The notes: a model not told the origin generated them from the sequence alone. A stretch of 64,000 nt of DNA from Sediminispirochaeta smaragdinae DSM 11293 (GCF_000143985.1 NC_014364.1:1488001-1552000); one strand, 5' to 3'; counted from the stretch's first letter, positions 25,986-35,328 are shown. Translations and numbers: made by a program.

Positions 25986-26924
25986 TTATTGTTCTGAAAG
26001 CATGATGCAATCGCCTTCCCGCACCGATTCTACATATCCTTCGTCCGATTCGATCAAGAGGGAGCCGTCACTTCCGATATCTTTTGCTCGACCTGTCAAC
26101 GCCGTCCCCCAGCTTTTTTCAATTCGGACTCTTCTGCCGATTGTTGCGGAGGCAGCCTTCCATGCAGCAATGGTCTGCTGTGGACTCCACCGATTCATGC
26201 GAGAATGGAATTCGAAAAAAATTCCTCTCGCCAGATCCGCAGAAGATGGTAACTTTTTTTTCCTATCGACGAATTCCTGAAGTGCGCCGGAACGCGGGAC
26301 CCCCGGAACAGGTTGAAGATTGATTCCGATGCCGATAATTTGCCTGTCGACAAGATCGTATTTGCCGTGAAGCTCGGTGATGATTCCTGCAATCTTTCGT
26401 TCTCCTACGACAATATCGTTAGGCCAGGATATTCGGGCCGGGATATGATATGTTTTTCGAAGGACGTTGACGACGGAAGCGGCAAGCTTCATTGGCGAAA
26501 AGAAAGCGGCACCGTACTCACTGCCGGGAAAAAAGAGAACGCTGGCGTATAAGCCTCCCTCGGGACTCTGCCACCTCCTGTTTTTTCTCCCGCGTCCGGA
26601 ACTTTGCTTTCCTGCGAGAAAGATGGTGGCGATCCTCTCCTCTGCTTTTCGAGCATCTTCCATGGTAGAGCCTGTTTCCTCCCGGTATTCCACCTTGAAG
26701 GGAAAAGACGGAGGAAATTGTTCCGCGCGAGGTTCTTCAGGAAGCTTAATCAGCCGATAACCGCGCGAGCTTGATTCAATCACATACCCCCGCTCTCGTA
26801 ACTGCTGTATCTGTTTCCAGACGGCCACTCTGCTTAAGCCCAGATGTGTTGCCATGGTTTCACCCGAGATGCATTCCCGGCTGCCGAGCATATGAAGAAT
26901 GTTTCGCGATGTGTTAACCTTCAT
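25986..26924 (-). CDS. birA: Bifunctional biotin-protein ligase/biotin repressor BirA
   Basis: A 312-residue class II BirA. An N-terminal winged helix-turn-helix (residues about 5-60, MATHLGLSRVAVWKQI) is followed by the ligase domain (SSGRGRKNRRWQSPEGGLYAS, then SWPNDIVVGERKIAGIITE) and a C-terminal SH3-like cap. It joins biotin to carboxylase carrier proteins and, as holo-repressor, silences biotin genes. A BirA-type operator straddles its own start codon (26913-26940), so the birA-bioY-ecfA-ecfT block is probably autoregulated. There is no Shine-Dalgarno site; an ATG-TAA start-stop pair lies 6 bases ahead of the chosen ATG. Confidence 0.93.
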   Translation of the reverse strand: MKVNTSRNILHMLGSRECISGETMATHLGLSRVAVWKQIQQLRERGYVIESSSRGYRLIKLPEEPRAEQFPPSFPFKVEYREETGSTMEDARKAEERIATIFLAGKQSSGRGRKNRRWQSPEGGLYASVLFFPGSEYGAAFFSPMKLAASVVNVLRKTYHIPARISWPNDIVVGERKIAGIITELHGKYDLVDRQIIGIGINLQPVPGVPRSGALQEFVDRKKKLPSSADLARGIFFEFHSRMNRWSPQQTIAAWKAASATIGRRVRIEKSWGTALTGRAKDIGSDGSLLIESDEGYVESVREGDCIMLSEQ

Positions 26925-26940
26925 TGGTTACATGGTTAAC
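26913..26940. promoter_or_regulatory. BirA-type operator over the birA start codon
   Basis: GTTAACC (26913-26919) and GGTTAAC (26934-26940) are perfect inverted arms around 14 bases, matching the known layout of bacterial biotin operators (inverted GTTAAC-like half-sites, 14-16 base spacer). The birA ATG (26924-26922) lies inside the spacer. Confidence 0.8.
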
Positions 26941-26973
26941 GAAAAAATAAAGAAAAAGCAAGCACCTGCTGCA

Positions 26974-27342
26974 CTATTTTTCCAGTAACGACTCAACCGA
27001 TTGGGTAAATTCGAAGATATCGAAGGGTTTTTCGAACACCGCATCAATATGAAACTGCCTGGCAAGTCCCTTCATTGAATCGCGATCGGTAGAAATTTTT
27101 CCGGTAATGGCAATAACTTTTAGGTTTTCATTTTTAAGCCGCAGATCCATAAGCGTTTCAAGTCCACCCTTATGCGGCATTACCATATCGATGATCAAAA
27201 GATCCACGGGATACTCTTCCAGAATTCTGATTGTTTCATTTCCGTCTGAGGCTTCAAAAAACGAATGAGGGCCATGTGCAAGACTTCTTTTTATCAGATC
27301 GCGAACATATATTTCATCATCGGCGATCAATATTTGCGCCAT
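26974..27342 (-). CDS. Single-domain response regulator
   Basis: A 122-residue receiver domain without an output domain. The acidic pocket (IADDE), acceptor Asp in LLIIDMVMPH, the Thr switch (IAITGK) and the Lys (FEKPFD) are all in place. It follows the hybrid kinase by 35 bases with an AAGGAG ribosome site and is its natural partner. The product must act by protein-protein contact, like CheY or a phosphorelay carrier. Confidence 0.92.
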   Translation of the reverse strand: MAQILIADDEIYVRDLIKRSLAHGPHSFFEASDGNETIRILEEYPVDLLIIDMVMPHKGGLETLMDLRLKNENLKVIAITGKISTDRDSMKGLARQFHIDAVFEKPFDIFEFTQSVESLLEK

Positions 27343-27377
27343 TGTTGTTCTCCTTTGAACAATTTTTATTTCTTATA

Positions 27378-30080
27378 TTATAGCTCATCTTTCAATATTA
27401 ATCGAGGTTTAAGGGTATCTGCTATCAAAGAACTTAGTGTCTCTATGGAATAGGGTTTTGGCAAAAAAGCGGCGGCTCCCGCTTCTATTCCCTCACTGAT
27501 TTGTTCGTCCCCGGAATTTCCGCTTGTAAGAATCACCGGAAGCGATGGAACCTCTTTCTGGATGGCTTTCAAACATTCTAATCCACTGAATTCCGGCATG
27601 ATAATATCGACGACGGCAATATCGTAGCGATCCGGGGCTTTTCGAAGTAATTCCATGGCGTTTTTGCCCGAGGAGGCAGTCGTTACTTCATAGCCGCAGG
27701 CATGCAACATAGCGGATCCGTTGGAAAGGAGCATCTCTTCGTCGTCCACGAAAAGAACGGTTCCCGATCCTTTGATTATGGCAGCGTGGCCGGAACCACG
27801 CGCACTGGTCGGCAACGAGCCTGTCATCACAGAACTGGGGAGGGGGAGATGAATGATAAAGCTTGTTCCTTCCCCATCGGTACTTTTTATTTCGATTATG
27901 CCTCCGTGTTGCTGTACGATGTTGTAGACCATCGTGAGACCTAAACCTGTGCCCCGTCCCCTGCTCTTTGTAGAGAAAAAGGGATCGAAAATTTTTTGAC
28001 GATTTTCTTCCGGAATCCCGATTCCCGTATCACTTACCTTGATATTCCAATATCCTCCCCGACTGCTATCGGGATGGGACGCAAAAAATTCTTTGCTTAG
28101 TATCGATCGTTCCACGGAAATCGAAAGTTTTCCGCCATACTCTTCTTTTTTTCCCCGCATGGTAGTCATGGCATGAATACCGTTGATTCCGAGATTGAGA
28201 ATTACCTGCTCGATCTGAGAAGGCGATCCTTCGCAGATCGCCGCTCTTGTGAAGGGCGTAAAAGCTATCTCGACACTTTTATCTGTTGAATTTCGTAAAA
28301 ATTCTACCGAACGACCGGCTATCTCATTCAGATCAAAAATCTTTTTCTCCGATCCCTTTTTCTTTGCCAGCGTAAGCATCTGCATCACGATTTGCGAGGC
28401 GCTGGATACCGAATCCGAAATGGTCTCGAGATGATGGAGGATTGTATCCCGATTTGGGCTTGGCTCCTCTTCCAGCTCAAGCTTCATCAGACTGACCGTA
28501 CCACTGATACCTCCGAGAATATTGTTGAAATCATGTGCAAGCCCCCCTGCCAAATAGCCGATGGTTTCCATACGCTGAGCCTGTCGTATCTGTTCGTCCT
28601 TGCGTTTGCTTTCCGTCACATCGTCAAGGCGAATAACCCTTTGAGAGTTTTTACCTTGAACGGTGAAAATCGAGAGAGCGAAAAGTAGTTCTTTCTGGTT
28701 CCTGTTGATTTTCAAAAGTCGGGGACTTTCGACGCTATTGTGTGAAGTTCTTTTCGTGATATCGGCCAGCATGGGTGAAACTTCCGGAAGAAGCTTGTCA
28801 AAGGCCATTGTCACAATCGCTCCTTTCTCCATTCCAAACATTGAGGCTGCGGTATCGTTTGCACTCTCTATCATACCCGTTTCATTCACGATAAAGATGG
28901 CAGAAGGCATTGCATTGATGATATTGCGAAAAAAATTTCTGGTTTTTTGAAGCTCTCCTGTTCGCTCGTCAATACGTTCGGCCATTTTGATGATTGCAGA
29001 GTCGATTGCCTGAAGATCATTATCTCCGCTGTGATCGCGTTTGCTGGGATGCTCTCCTCGCTCAATTTTGTGGATATTTGCTTCGATTGCAGAAAGTGGA
29101 TTGAGAAACAATTTCTGCAAGAGATATATGAAGGGAATGATAATGATAAAAGGGAAAAAGAGCATAAGTGTGAATCCATGGGCAAAGGACTCTTTTTGAA
29201 TAACCTGTATAGGAGAAAGATCGTAAACAATTTCGATGAAAAGCGGATAAGAAAAATCCGTGGTCACGCTTCTGATCTGCAGCGGTTGATATCGATAAAG
29301 GAGGCTCCCCTCCCGTATTGTTATCGTTTTACCCTCTCTGAGTTGAGGGACAACGGCAAAACGGTCGACAAAGGATCGGTCTTCATCTATGAGCGACCAC
29401 TGTGTTCCGTGGCTTAGGTGATAAATCCCAATTGAGGTAACATAACTTCTTCCGTTTGTAAGATCGGAAAAGTAATCGTGGAAAAGATAATCGTAGAAGT
29501 GAGGAGGATAATTTTTTCCGAAAAAACTACTGACGGAGATACTTCCTTCCAAGAGGTAAGGTGAGGCGGGGGAGCCGTAATAAAAATATGTATTGATAAT
29601 ACCGGTCGTACTGGAGGGAACAAGCTTTTGGGCTACAATGCGTCTCGATCCGACAATATCACGAAGGAAACGTGAAAAACGTCTGCTGAATTTTCCAATG
29701 TCGATCCCAATATCGGAGATAAGAGAGCTCTGTACAACGATCTGGTTTGGATCTATTACATAGATTTCATCTAGACCGTAAGAACTTGCCATCTTCTTTA
29801 ATTCCGCAGGTGGGATCTTCAGCAGCTTCTCGATCTCGGGATAGTCGGAAATTAGGCGTGCCATTGCCTCTGTTCCTTCCTTCTGCATAGCCTCTTCGGT
29901 CCAGAAAAGAAGGAGATCGAAATTGGCGACTCGTTCTTCCACTTGACCGACAATGTCTTCTTGCATTTGATCGATAATCTTCCGCTGGCTTTGCCAAAAG
30001 GTATTTCCGGCTATGCCTATCAAAAGCGTGCCCGTCAGGAGGATGACGGCGGCAAAAAAGACCAAAAGTCGTTTTCTCAT
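27378..30080 (-). CDS. Hybrid sensor histidine kinase with C-terminal receiver
   Basis: A 900-residue membrane kinase. The ATG at 30080 overlaps the sufU stop in an ATGA, which favours it over an upstream in-frame start. Membrane segment 1 (about residues 4-23), a large periplasmic sensor region (about 25-295), segment 2, a HAMP-like linker, then PAS (about 375-490), HisKA (GGLAHDFNNILGG), ATPase (IFDPFFSTKSRGRGTGLGL) and a C-terminal receiver (acceptor Asp in IAVVDIIMPEFSG). The nearby single-domain regulator is the likely partner. Its place between Fe-S and biotin genes suggests, but does not show, a shared cue. Confidence 0.9.
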   Translation of the reverse strand: MRKRLLVFFAAVILLTGTLLIGIAGNTFWQSQRKIIDQMQEDIVGQVEERVANFDLLLFWTEEAMQKEGTEAMARLISDYPEIEKLLKIPPAELKKMASSYGLDEIYVIDPNQIVVQSSLISDIGIDIGKFSRRFSRFLRDIVGSRRIVAQKLVPSSTTGIINTYFYYGSPASPYLLEGSISVSSFFGKNYPPHFYDYLFHDYFSDLTNGRSYVTSIGIYHLSHGTQWSLIDEDRSFVDRFAVVPQLREGKTITIREGSLLYRYQPLQIRSVTTDFSYPLFIEIVYDLSPIQVIQKESFAHGFTLMLFFPFIIIIPFIYLLQKLFLNPLSAIEANIHKIERGEHPSKRDHSGDNDLQAIDSAIIKMAERIDERTGELQKTRNFFRNIINAMPSAIFIVNETGMIESANDTAASMFGMEKGAIVTMAFDKLLPEVSPMLADITKRTSHNSVESPRLLKINRNQKELLFALSIFTVQGKNSQRVIRLDDVTESKRKDEQIRQAQRMETIGYLAGGLAHDFNNILGGISGTVSLMKLELEEEPSPNRDTILHHLETISDSVSSASQIVMQMLTLAKKKGSEKKIFDLNEIAGRSVEFLRNSTDKSVEIAFTPFTRAAICEGSPSQIEQVILNLGINGIHAMTTMRGKKEEYGGKLSISVERSILSKEFFASHPDSSRGGYWNIKVSDTGIGIPEENRQKIFDPFFSTKSRGRGTGLGLTMVYNIVQQHGGIIEIKSTDGEGTSFIIHLPLPSSVMTGSLPTSARGSGHAAIIKGSGTVLFVDDEEMLLSNGSAMLHACGYEVTTASSGKNAMELLRKAPDRYDIAVVDIIMPEFSGLECLKAIQKEVPSLPVILTSGNSGDEQISEGIEAGAAAFLPKPYSIETLSSLIADTLKPRLILKDEL

Positions 30081-30508
30081 TGATCTTCTGCCTCTTCTCC
30101 TACACATCTCCAAGGGAGCAGGACACAGTCGAGCCTTGAGGGAAACCTATGGGCAGCGAGAAGAGGCTTGAGGTCGTCAAAGAGGGATCCCTTCGACCAC
30201 GAGGAATCTTCCGGATGCTGCAGCAGCATAAGAATCCGTTTCACCTCGGTCCTTATCGTTTCCTCGGTTGCTCCGTTTCCGTTCCTTAACTCCTCGATCC
30301 TTCTGCAGAGCAGTTCTGCAGAGGCTGTGCAAAGGGCACAGGCATAGCCGTCGAAACGTCCGAGGCTGAGAGACACTTCGATATCGTCCCCACAGATGGG
30401 ATTACGCAAGCGTCTGCGTTCCGGATCCTGGTCGCATGGGCCCTTGTGGAGAGGATTTCGGGAGAGCGAGAGCAAGGCCTTTTGATAAAGGTCGGATGGA
30501 TTTGTCAT
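30077..30508 (-). CDS. sufU: SufU-like Fe-S assembly/sulfur transfer protein
   Basis: A 143-residue SufU/IscU-fold protein. The three conserved Cys motifs are visible: NPICGDDIEV, YACALCTASAELL (second Cys) and SRLDCVLLPWRC. SufU proteins accept sulfur from SufS, often as zinc-dependent sulfurtransferases. The gene lies 13 bases after sufS, supporting the pair. No sufBCD genes are nearby, so the scaffold must be encoded elsewhere or the pair serves another sulfur acceptor. AGGAGG precedes the ATG. Confidence 0.87.
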   Translation of the reverse strand: MTNPSDLYQKALLSLSRNPLHKGPCDQDPERRRLRNPICGDDIEVSLSLGRFDGYACALCTASAELLCRRIEELRNGNGATEETIRTEVKRILMLLQHPEDSSWSKGSLFDDLKPLLAAHRFPSRLDCVLLPWRCVGEEAEDQ

Positions 30509-30521
30509 AATTCCTCCTTGC

Positions 30522-31742
30522 TTAGCGAAAAAAACGAATACAGTTTTTGATTTCTCTGATGAGGGTCTCTACCTCCTCTTCTGTCGAGTAGATGCCGAAG
30601 GAGGCCCGTATGCTCCCGTTCCAGTGCAGCGCGGTGTGAAGGGGATGGGCGCAATGAAGCCCGCCCCGCAGTTCAATTCCCTTACTATCTAAAAAGGTGA
30701 CGGCGTCATGGGGATGTACCCCTTCGATGTTAAAGGAGACTACACCGCAGTGAGGGCGGCTGGTCACATCGATGATCTGTACCCCGGCAAGGGGTGCAAG
30801 GGCGTCGGTACAGGCCTTTGTCAGCATGCATTCGTGGCGGTATATTGCCTCCATCCCGGTTTCCCGCAGAAAATGTAAGGCACTCCCTAAAGCCACGGCT
30901 CCACCGATGTCCGGGGTTCCCCCCTCATGGCGGGCGGGCAGGGATGCATACTCAGCCTTCTTTTCGTCGACCCATTGTACCATGCCTCCTCCGAGACGGA
31001 AAGGCGGGAGCTTTTCAAGCAGTTTGCGTTTTCCATAGAGGATGCCACAGCCTGTGGTTCCGTAACATTTGTGACCGGAGAAGGCGAGAAAGTCTATGTC
31101 CAGTTTCCGCACGGAAAGGGGGATGCGTGCCGCTGCCTGAGCTCCGTCCACAAAGACCCGGGCCCCGCAGGCCTTGGCCCTGGCGATGACCGACTCCATA
31201 TCGACAACTTCACCGCTGACGTTTGAGAGGGCTGTAACGGCCACGAGACCGCAATCGGCGTCGATGATCTCTTCAAGCTTGCTATAGTCTATGCCCCCCT
31301 CCTCGGTAACCGGTATAATGCGAAACGGCACACCAAGCTCTTGGGCCGCCCTTCGCCAGGGGAGAAAGTTGGAATGATGTTCGGCTTGGGTGACGACGAT
31401 GGCCTTTCCCTTTCCAAGCTGACCTCGGCTCCATCCGTTTGCAGCCATATTAACGGCATCGGTGGTGCCTGCGGTAAAGATAAGCTCTTCGGGGGTTTCG
31501 GCATCGATGAAGCGGGCAACCTCTCTGCGTGCCGACTCATAGGCCTCTGAAGCCTGCATCGAAGAGCGATAGCCCCCTGAGTGGATGTTGGCCCGGTAAT
31601 CGTTCAGGTAGGCTTCCATCGCTTCTATACTACAGCCCAGGCTCAGACTTGTGCCTGCCGAATCTAAATAGATTCGCTCCTCTCCCTCTTTTTGTCGCCC
31701 GAAGAAGGGAAAGGCCTTTCGCAGATCCGAGAAACGATTCAT
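30522..31742 (-). CDS. sufS: Cysteine desulfurase, SufS type
   Basis: A 406-residue class V PLP enzyme. The PLP Lys lies in AFSGHKCYG, the catalytic Cys loop in RGGLHCAHPLH, and the family segments QAEHHSNFLPWR and DGAQAAAR are present. It releases sulfur from cysteine as enzyme persulfide and passes it to SufU. Its start overlaps the stop of the lyase gene by 4 bases, so it is coupled to methionine/cysteine sulfur salvage genes upstream. Confidence 0.93.
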   Translation of the reverse strand: MNRFSDLRKAFPFFGRQKEGEERIYLDSAGTSLSLGCSIEAMEAYLNDYRANIHSGGYRSSMQASEAYESARREVARFIDAETPEELIFTAGTTDAVNMAANGWSRGQLGKGKAIVVTQAEHHSNFLPWRRAAQELGVPFRIIPVTEEGGIDYSKLEEIIDADCGLVAVTALSNVSGEVVDMESVIARAKACGARVFVDGAQAAARIPLSVRKLDIDFLAFSGHKCYGTTGCGILYGKRKLLEKLPPFRLGGGMVQWVDEKKAEYASLPARHEGGTPDIGGAVALGSALHFLRETGMEAIYRHECMLTKACTDALAPLAGVQIIDVTSRPHCGVVSFNIEGVHPHDAVTFLDSKGIELRGGLHCAHPLHTALHWNGSIRASFGIYSTEEEVETLIREIKNCIRFFR

Positions 31743-32926
31743 GAAAGCCGACCCAGGGCCTGCCCCAGGTCCTCGATGATATCGACAACGCTTTCGAGAC
31801 CGATGGAGAGCCGTATCATGCTTTCGGTAAGCCCGAACTCGGCAAGATGCTCCCTGTCGTAACCGCGGTGGGTCATGGCAGCGGGAAGTTCTACGAGGGT
31901 TTCACAGTCGCCGAGGCTTACGGCAAGGGCCGGAAGTTTCATGGCATCGACCACATGACTTGTGGCAGAGAGATCGCCCGCCACCTCGAAGCTGATCATG
32001 GCTCCAAAGCCGCTCATCTGTTTTTTTGCCGTCTCGTGTCCCGGATGATCGGTCAGTCCCGGATAGAGAACCTTAGAGACCTTCGGGTGCTGAAGAAGGA
32101 ATTTAGCAACTTTTTTTGCATTTTCCTGGTGGCGTTCCATCCTCAAAGAGAGGGTTTTCATTCCGCGAAGCAGGAGCCATGCGTTGAAGGGGCTCATGGT
32201 TCCCCCAAATTCGCACATATAACCGAATTTCAGTTCGTGGATGTAATCCATATCCTTTGAAACCGTCACTCCACCCAATACATCACCGTGCCCGCAAAGA
32301 TACTTTGTCGCACTATGAACCACTGCAAAGGCGCCGAGGTCAAGGGGCCTTTGCAGAAAGGGGGTTGCAAAGGTGTTGTCCACTACGACCTTTGCACCAA
32401 TGGCTGCCGCCTGTTCGGCGATTTGCCGTATATCGATAATGGAAAGATCGGGGTTGGCTGGTGTTTCGAAGTAGACAAGCTTGGTGTTCTTATCGGCCTT
32501 CCGTTCCAGCTCGCCAGGGAGCGTGAGGTCGGCGATGATGGAACGAATTCCGTAGCGGGGCAGGAGCGTCGTTATTACCGAATGGCTTGATCCATAGAGG
32601 GTTTTATGCGCCACGACCGAATCCCCCGGTTTCAGGAGACTGAAAAGGGTCGAGCTTATTGCCGCCATCCCCGATGCAAAGGCAACCGCACCGACGCCGT
32701 TTTCCAGGTCGGCCATCCTGTTTTCGAAGAGTCTGAGCGTAGGATTGTTTCCCCTGGTGTAGACGTAATCGTCGCTGCGAAAGCTCATAACATCATCCAC
32801 CGCGGCGATGGAATCGAAGGTGAAGGTACTGGTCATGAAAATAGGCGGATTTAGCGCCTTTTCGGGATTGGGACCAGTGCTTCCTGCGTGGATTTGTCGG
32901 GTTTCGAAGCCGTGCCTGGAACTCAT
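31739..32926 (-). CDS. PLP-dependent Cys/Met metabolism lyase (methionine gamma-lyase-like)
   Basis: A 395-residue trans-sulfuration family enzyme: YTRGNNPTLR, FASGMAAI, VVDNTFATP and the PLP Lys in VVHSATKYLCGHGD. Overall it resembles methionine gamma-lyases. However, the methionine-lyase active-site Cys (YGCT) is Ser here (YGSS), and the Lys-Asp pair near position 240 of the Pseudomonas enzyme is replaced (YMCEF). It may therefore be a cystathionine or homocysteine lyase, or a broad methionine lyase. It overlaps mtnA and sufS by 4 bases each. A path from salvaged methionine sulfur to cysteine/Fe-S sulfur is plausible. Confidence 0.85.
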   Translation of the reverse strand: MSSRHGFETRQIHAGSTGPNPEKALNPPIFMTSTFTFDSIAAVDDVMSFRSDDYVYTRGNNPTLRLFENRMADLENGVGAVAFASGMAAISSTLFSLLKPGDSVVAHKTLYGSSHSVITTLLPRYGIRSIIADLTLPGELERKADKNTKLVYFETPANPDLSIIDIRQIAEQAAAIGAKVVVDNTFATPFLQRPLDLGAFAVVHSATKYLCGHGDVLGGVTVSKDMDYIHELKFGYMCEFGGTMSPFNAWLLLRGMKTLSLRMERHQENAKKVAKFLLQHPKVSKVLYPGLTDHPGHETAKKQMSGFGAMISFEVAGDLSATSHVVDAMKLPALAVSLGDCETLVELPAAMTHRGYDREHLAEFGLTESMIRLSIGLESVVDIIEDLGQALGRLS

Positions 32927-33972
32927 CGCAATTCCTCCTGCAAAACCTTCATTGCCTCGGCATAGGGGGGGCGTAGAATGCCCCTGTCCGTGATGATGGC
33001 GCTAATATGTGCTCCCGGTGTGACGTCGAAGGCTGGATTATAGACATCGACCGTTTCGGGGGCAATTTGAACACCACCGATATGGGTCACCTCTTCGGCA
33101 CTACGTTCTTCAATGGGTATCTGGGATCCTGAGGAGATTTCAAAATCGATGGTGGAAACAGGAGCCACGATATAAAACGGAATACCGTGTTCTTTTGCAC
33201 AGATGGACAACATATAGGTTCCGATCTTGTTACTGGTATCACCGTTGGTGGCAATTCTATCTGCACCAACCATGACAATGTCTATCTTTCCCTGTTGCAT
33301 GAGAAATGCAGCGGCGTTGTCGGGAATGAGCTTTGCCGGAATACCCTCCTGGACAAGTTCCCATGCGGTAAGCCGTGCGCCTTGGAGTCGGGGGCGTGTT
33401 TCATCTGCGTAGACGAAGATGCTTTTGTCCCTGGAATAGGCCTGCCGAATAACCCCCAGGGCGGTTCCCCAACCCGCCGTTGCCAAGGCACCGGTATTAC
33501 AGTGGGTAAGAATCCTTGCCCCTTCGGGGACCAGTTCGACTCCGTATTCTGCCATTCGGTGATTCGTTTCGATATCTTCTGCGTGGATGAGATCAGCCTC
33601 TTTTTTCAGACGCTCGGTAACGGATCTGCTGCCCTTAGCGCTCTCCTTGTCGGCAAGGGTATACATGCGCCTGATGGCCCATCGTAGATTGACAGCGGTG
33701 GGCCGGGTTGCCTCGAGAACATCACAGGCCTTCTTCAGTTCGCGTAAAAAGGCCTCACCTTCCAACGTTGAAAGATCCCTTGCCGCAAGATAAACCCCGT
33801 AGGCCGCAGTGGCTCCAATTGCGGGAGCTCCCCGCACCACCATATCTCGTATGGCGAACTCCACATCACGGTAATCGCTGCAGACGAAGATTTCGTAGTG
33901 TCCCGGGAGCTTACGTTGATCGATAAGGTGAAGAGCCCCCTTCTTAAACGCGATGGTTTCTATGCTTTGCAT
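32923..33972 (-). CDS. mtnA: 5-methylthioribose-1-phosphate isomerase family protein
   Basis: A 349-residue member of the eIF2B-related MtnA family. It has RGAPAIGATAAYG, HCNTGALATAGWGTALG with the catalytic Cys, and VGADRIATNGDTSNKIGTY with the catalytic Asp. It converts 5-methylthioribose 1-phosphate to 5-methylthioribulose 1-phosphate, or acts on the related deoxy/ribose compound in shunt pathways. An AGAGGAG site precedes the ATG. No mtnB, C or D follows, so the later salvage steps are elsewhere or a shunt pathway is used. Confidence 0.92.
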   Translation of the reverse strand: MQSIETIAFKKGALHLIDQRKLPGHYEIFVCSDYRDVEFAIRDMVVRGAPAIGATAAYGVYLAARDLSTLEGEAFLRELKKACDVLEATRPTAVNLRWAIRRMYTLADKESAKGSRSVTERLKKEADLIHAEDIETNHRMAEYGVELVPEGARILTHCNTGALATAGWGTALGVIRQAYSRDKSIFVYADETRPRLQGARLTAWELVQEGIPAKLIPDNAAAFLMQQGKIDIVMVGADRIATNGDTSNKIGTYMLSICAKEHGIPFYIVAPVSTIDFEISSGSQIPIEERSAEEVTHIGGVQIAPETVDVYNPAFDVTPGAHISAIITDRGILRPPYAEAMKVLQEELR

Positions 33973-34008
33973 CTATTCGTTCTCCTCTTTTTATACTTTC
34001 TGTCGTCA

Positions 34009-35298
34009 TCAACGCGAAATCAAACGAATTGCCGCCTCTTGTGCTTTTTTGATGATCTCCTCTTCGTCGAGGGTTTCGATTATTCCCCCTGTCATGATCA
34101 CCTTGCCGTCACAGATAAGGGTGTCGATATCCGAGGGACCGGCTCCGTAAACAACGGCCGCAACCGGATCATGCAGCGGCCGCATGTGGGCCTTGTCCGT
34201 TCGCAGCAATAGGAGGTCGGCCGGGGCTCCTTCGCTGAGTGACCCTGCGGCTTCGGCAAGCCCCAATGCCTTTGCCCCTCCCTCGGTGGCTATCTGAAGG
34301 GCCTGTGCCGCAGGCATGGCCGTGGGATCACCTGCAACGGCCTTGGCGAGAATAGCCGCGAGATGAATCTCCTCAAGCATGTTTTGATTATTATTGCTTG
34401 CCGGACCATCGGTGCCGATGGCAAGGGATACCCCTGCCTCTATCATGGCTGCAGTTGGAGCGAATCCGCTGGCAAGCTTCAGATTGCTCGTCGGATTGTG
34501 TACGACATGGACTCCCTTGTCGGCAAGAAGCTCTATATCGGCCTCATCCACATGGACACAATGAGCGGCAATGGCCCTTCCTTCAAAAAGACCTGCCCGT
34601 TCGGCGAGAAATATTGGAGAGAGCCCGTAACGCTTTTTACACTCTTCTACCTCGCCGGAGGTTTCAGCCAGATGAATATGCAGCCCGCAACCCAGATCAC
34701 GGGCCACCTCGGCAGCGGCCGAAAGGCAGTCGCCGTCACAGGTGTAGGGGGCATGGGGCGCAAGGTCCACGACAATTCTCCCATCGGCCTTTCCGTTGTA
34801 GCGATCGTAGAATTCCCGAAAGGATTGTAACTTTGGTTTACTTGTTTCCCCGTCGCCGGTAAGGCCCACCCCGATGTTTGCACGGAGGCCTGCTTCGGCT
34901 GCTGCGGCCGCTACCTGGTCCATGGAGAAATACATGTCGGCAAAGGCGGTAATCCCGCTATGGATCATCTCCACCATGGAGATAAGGGCCCCGATATGGA
35001 CATCTTCTTCGCTCATCTTCTCCTCAATGGGCCATACCTTATCTTGAAGCCACTTCATCAGTTCAAGATCATCGGCAAGATTTCTGAGAAGACTCATGGA
35101 GACGTGGGTGTGGGCGTTAACCAAGCCGGGAAGGGCAAGGGCACCCCCTGCGTCAATGACGCGGTCGGGAGAAAAACTCTTCGGAATTTCTCCTATACTC
35201 CGGATGGTGCCTTCCCCGATTGCAATGCTGCCTCGGAGGAACTCTGCTCCTCCATTCTTCCACTGCATGATTTCGCAATTTTTGATTTCGATCTTCAT
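34009..35298 (-). CDS. mtaD: 5-methylthioadenosine/S-adenosylhomocysteine deaminase
   Basis: A 429-residue amidohydrolase. Metal and catalytic residues are visible in order: VNAHTHVSMSLLR, the HIHLAETSGEVEEC His/Glu pair, HCVHVDE, and the Asp in IGTDGPASNNNQ. The downstream mtnA makes deamination of methylthioadenosine the best role; guanine deaminase-like SsnA or other deaminases are less likely. It is the first gene of the long minus-strand run and has its own promoter (35329-35357) and an AAGGGG ribosome site. Confidence 0.9.
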   Translation of the reverse strand: MKIEIKNCEIMQWKNGGAEFLRGSIAIGEGTIRSIGEIPKSFSPDRVIDAGGALALPGLVNAHTHVSMSLLRNLADDLELMKWLQDKVWPIEEKMSEEDVHIGALISMVEMIHSGITAFADMYFSMDQVAAAAAEAGLRANIGVGLTGDGETSKPKLQSFREFYDRYNGKADGRIVVDLAPHAPYTCDGDCLSAAAEVARDLGCGLHIHLAETSGEVEECKKRYGLSPIFLAERAGLFEGRAIAAHCVHVDEADIELLADKGVHVVHNPTSNLKLASGFAPTAAMIEAGVSLAIGTDGPASNNNQNMLEEIHLAAILAKAVAGDPTAMPAAQALQIATEGGAKALGLAEAAGSLSEGAPADLLLLRTDKAHMRPLHDPVAAVVYGAGPSDIDTLICDGKVIMTGGIIETLDEEEIIKKAQEAAIRLISR

Positions 35299-35328
35299 CT
35301 GTTCCCCTTCGGCGGTATGCCTTTCTTG

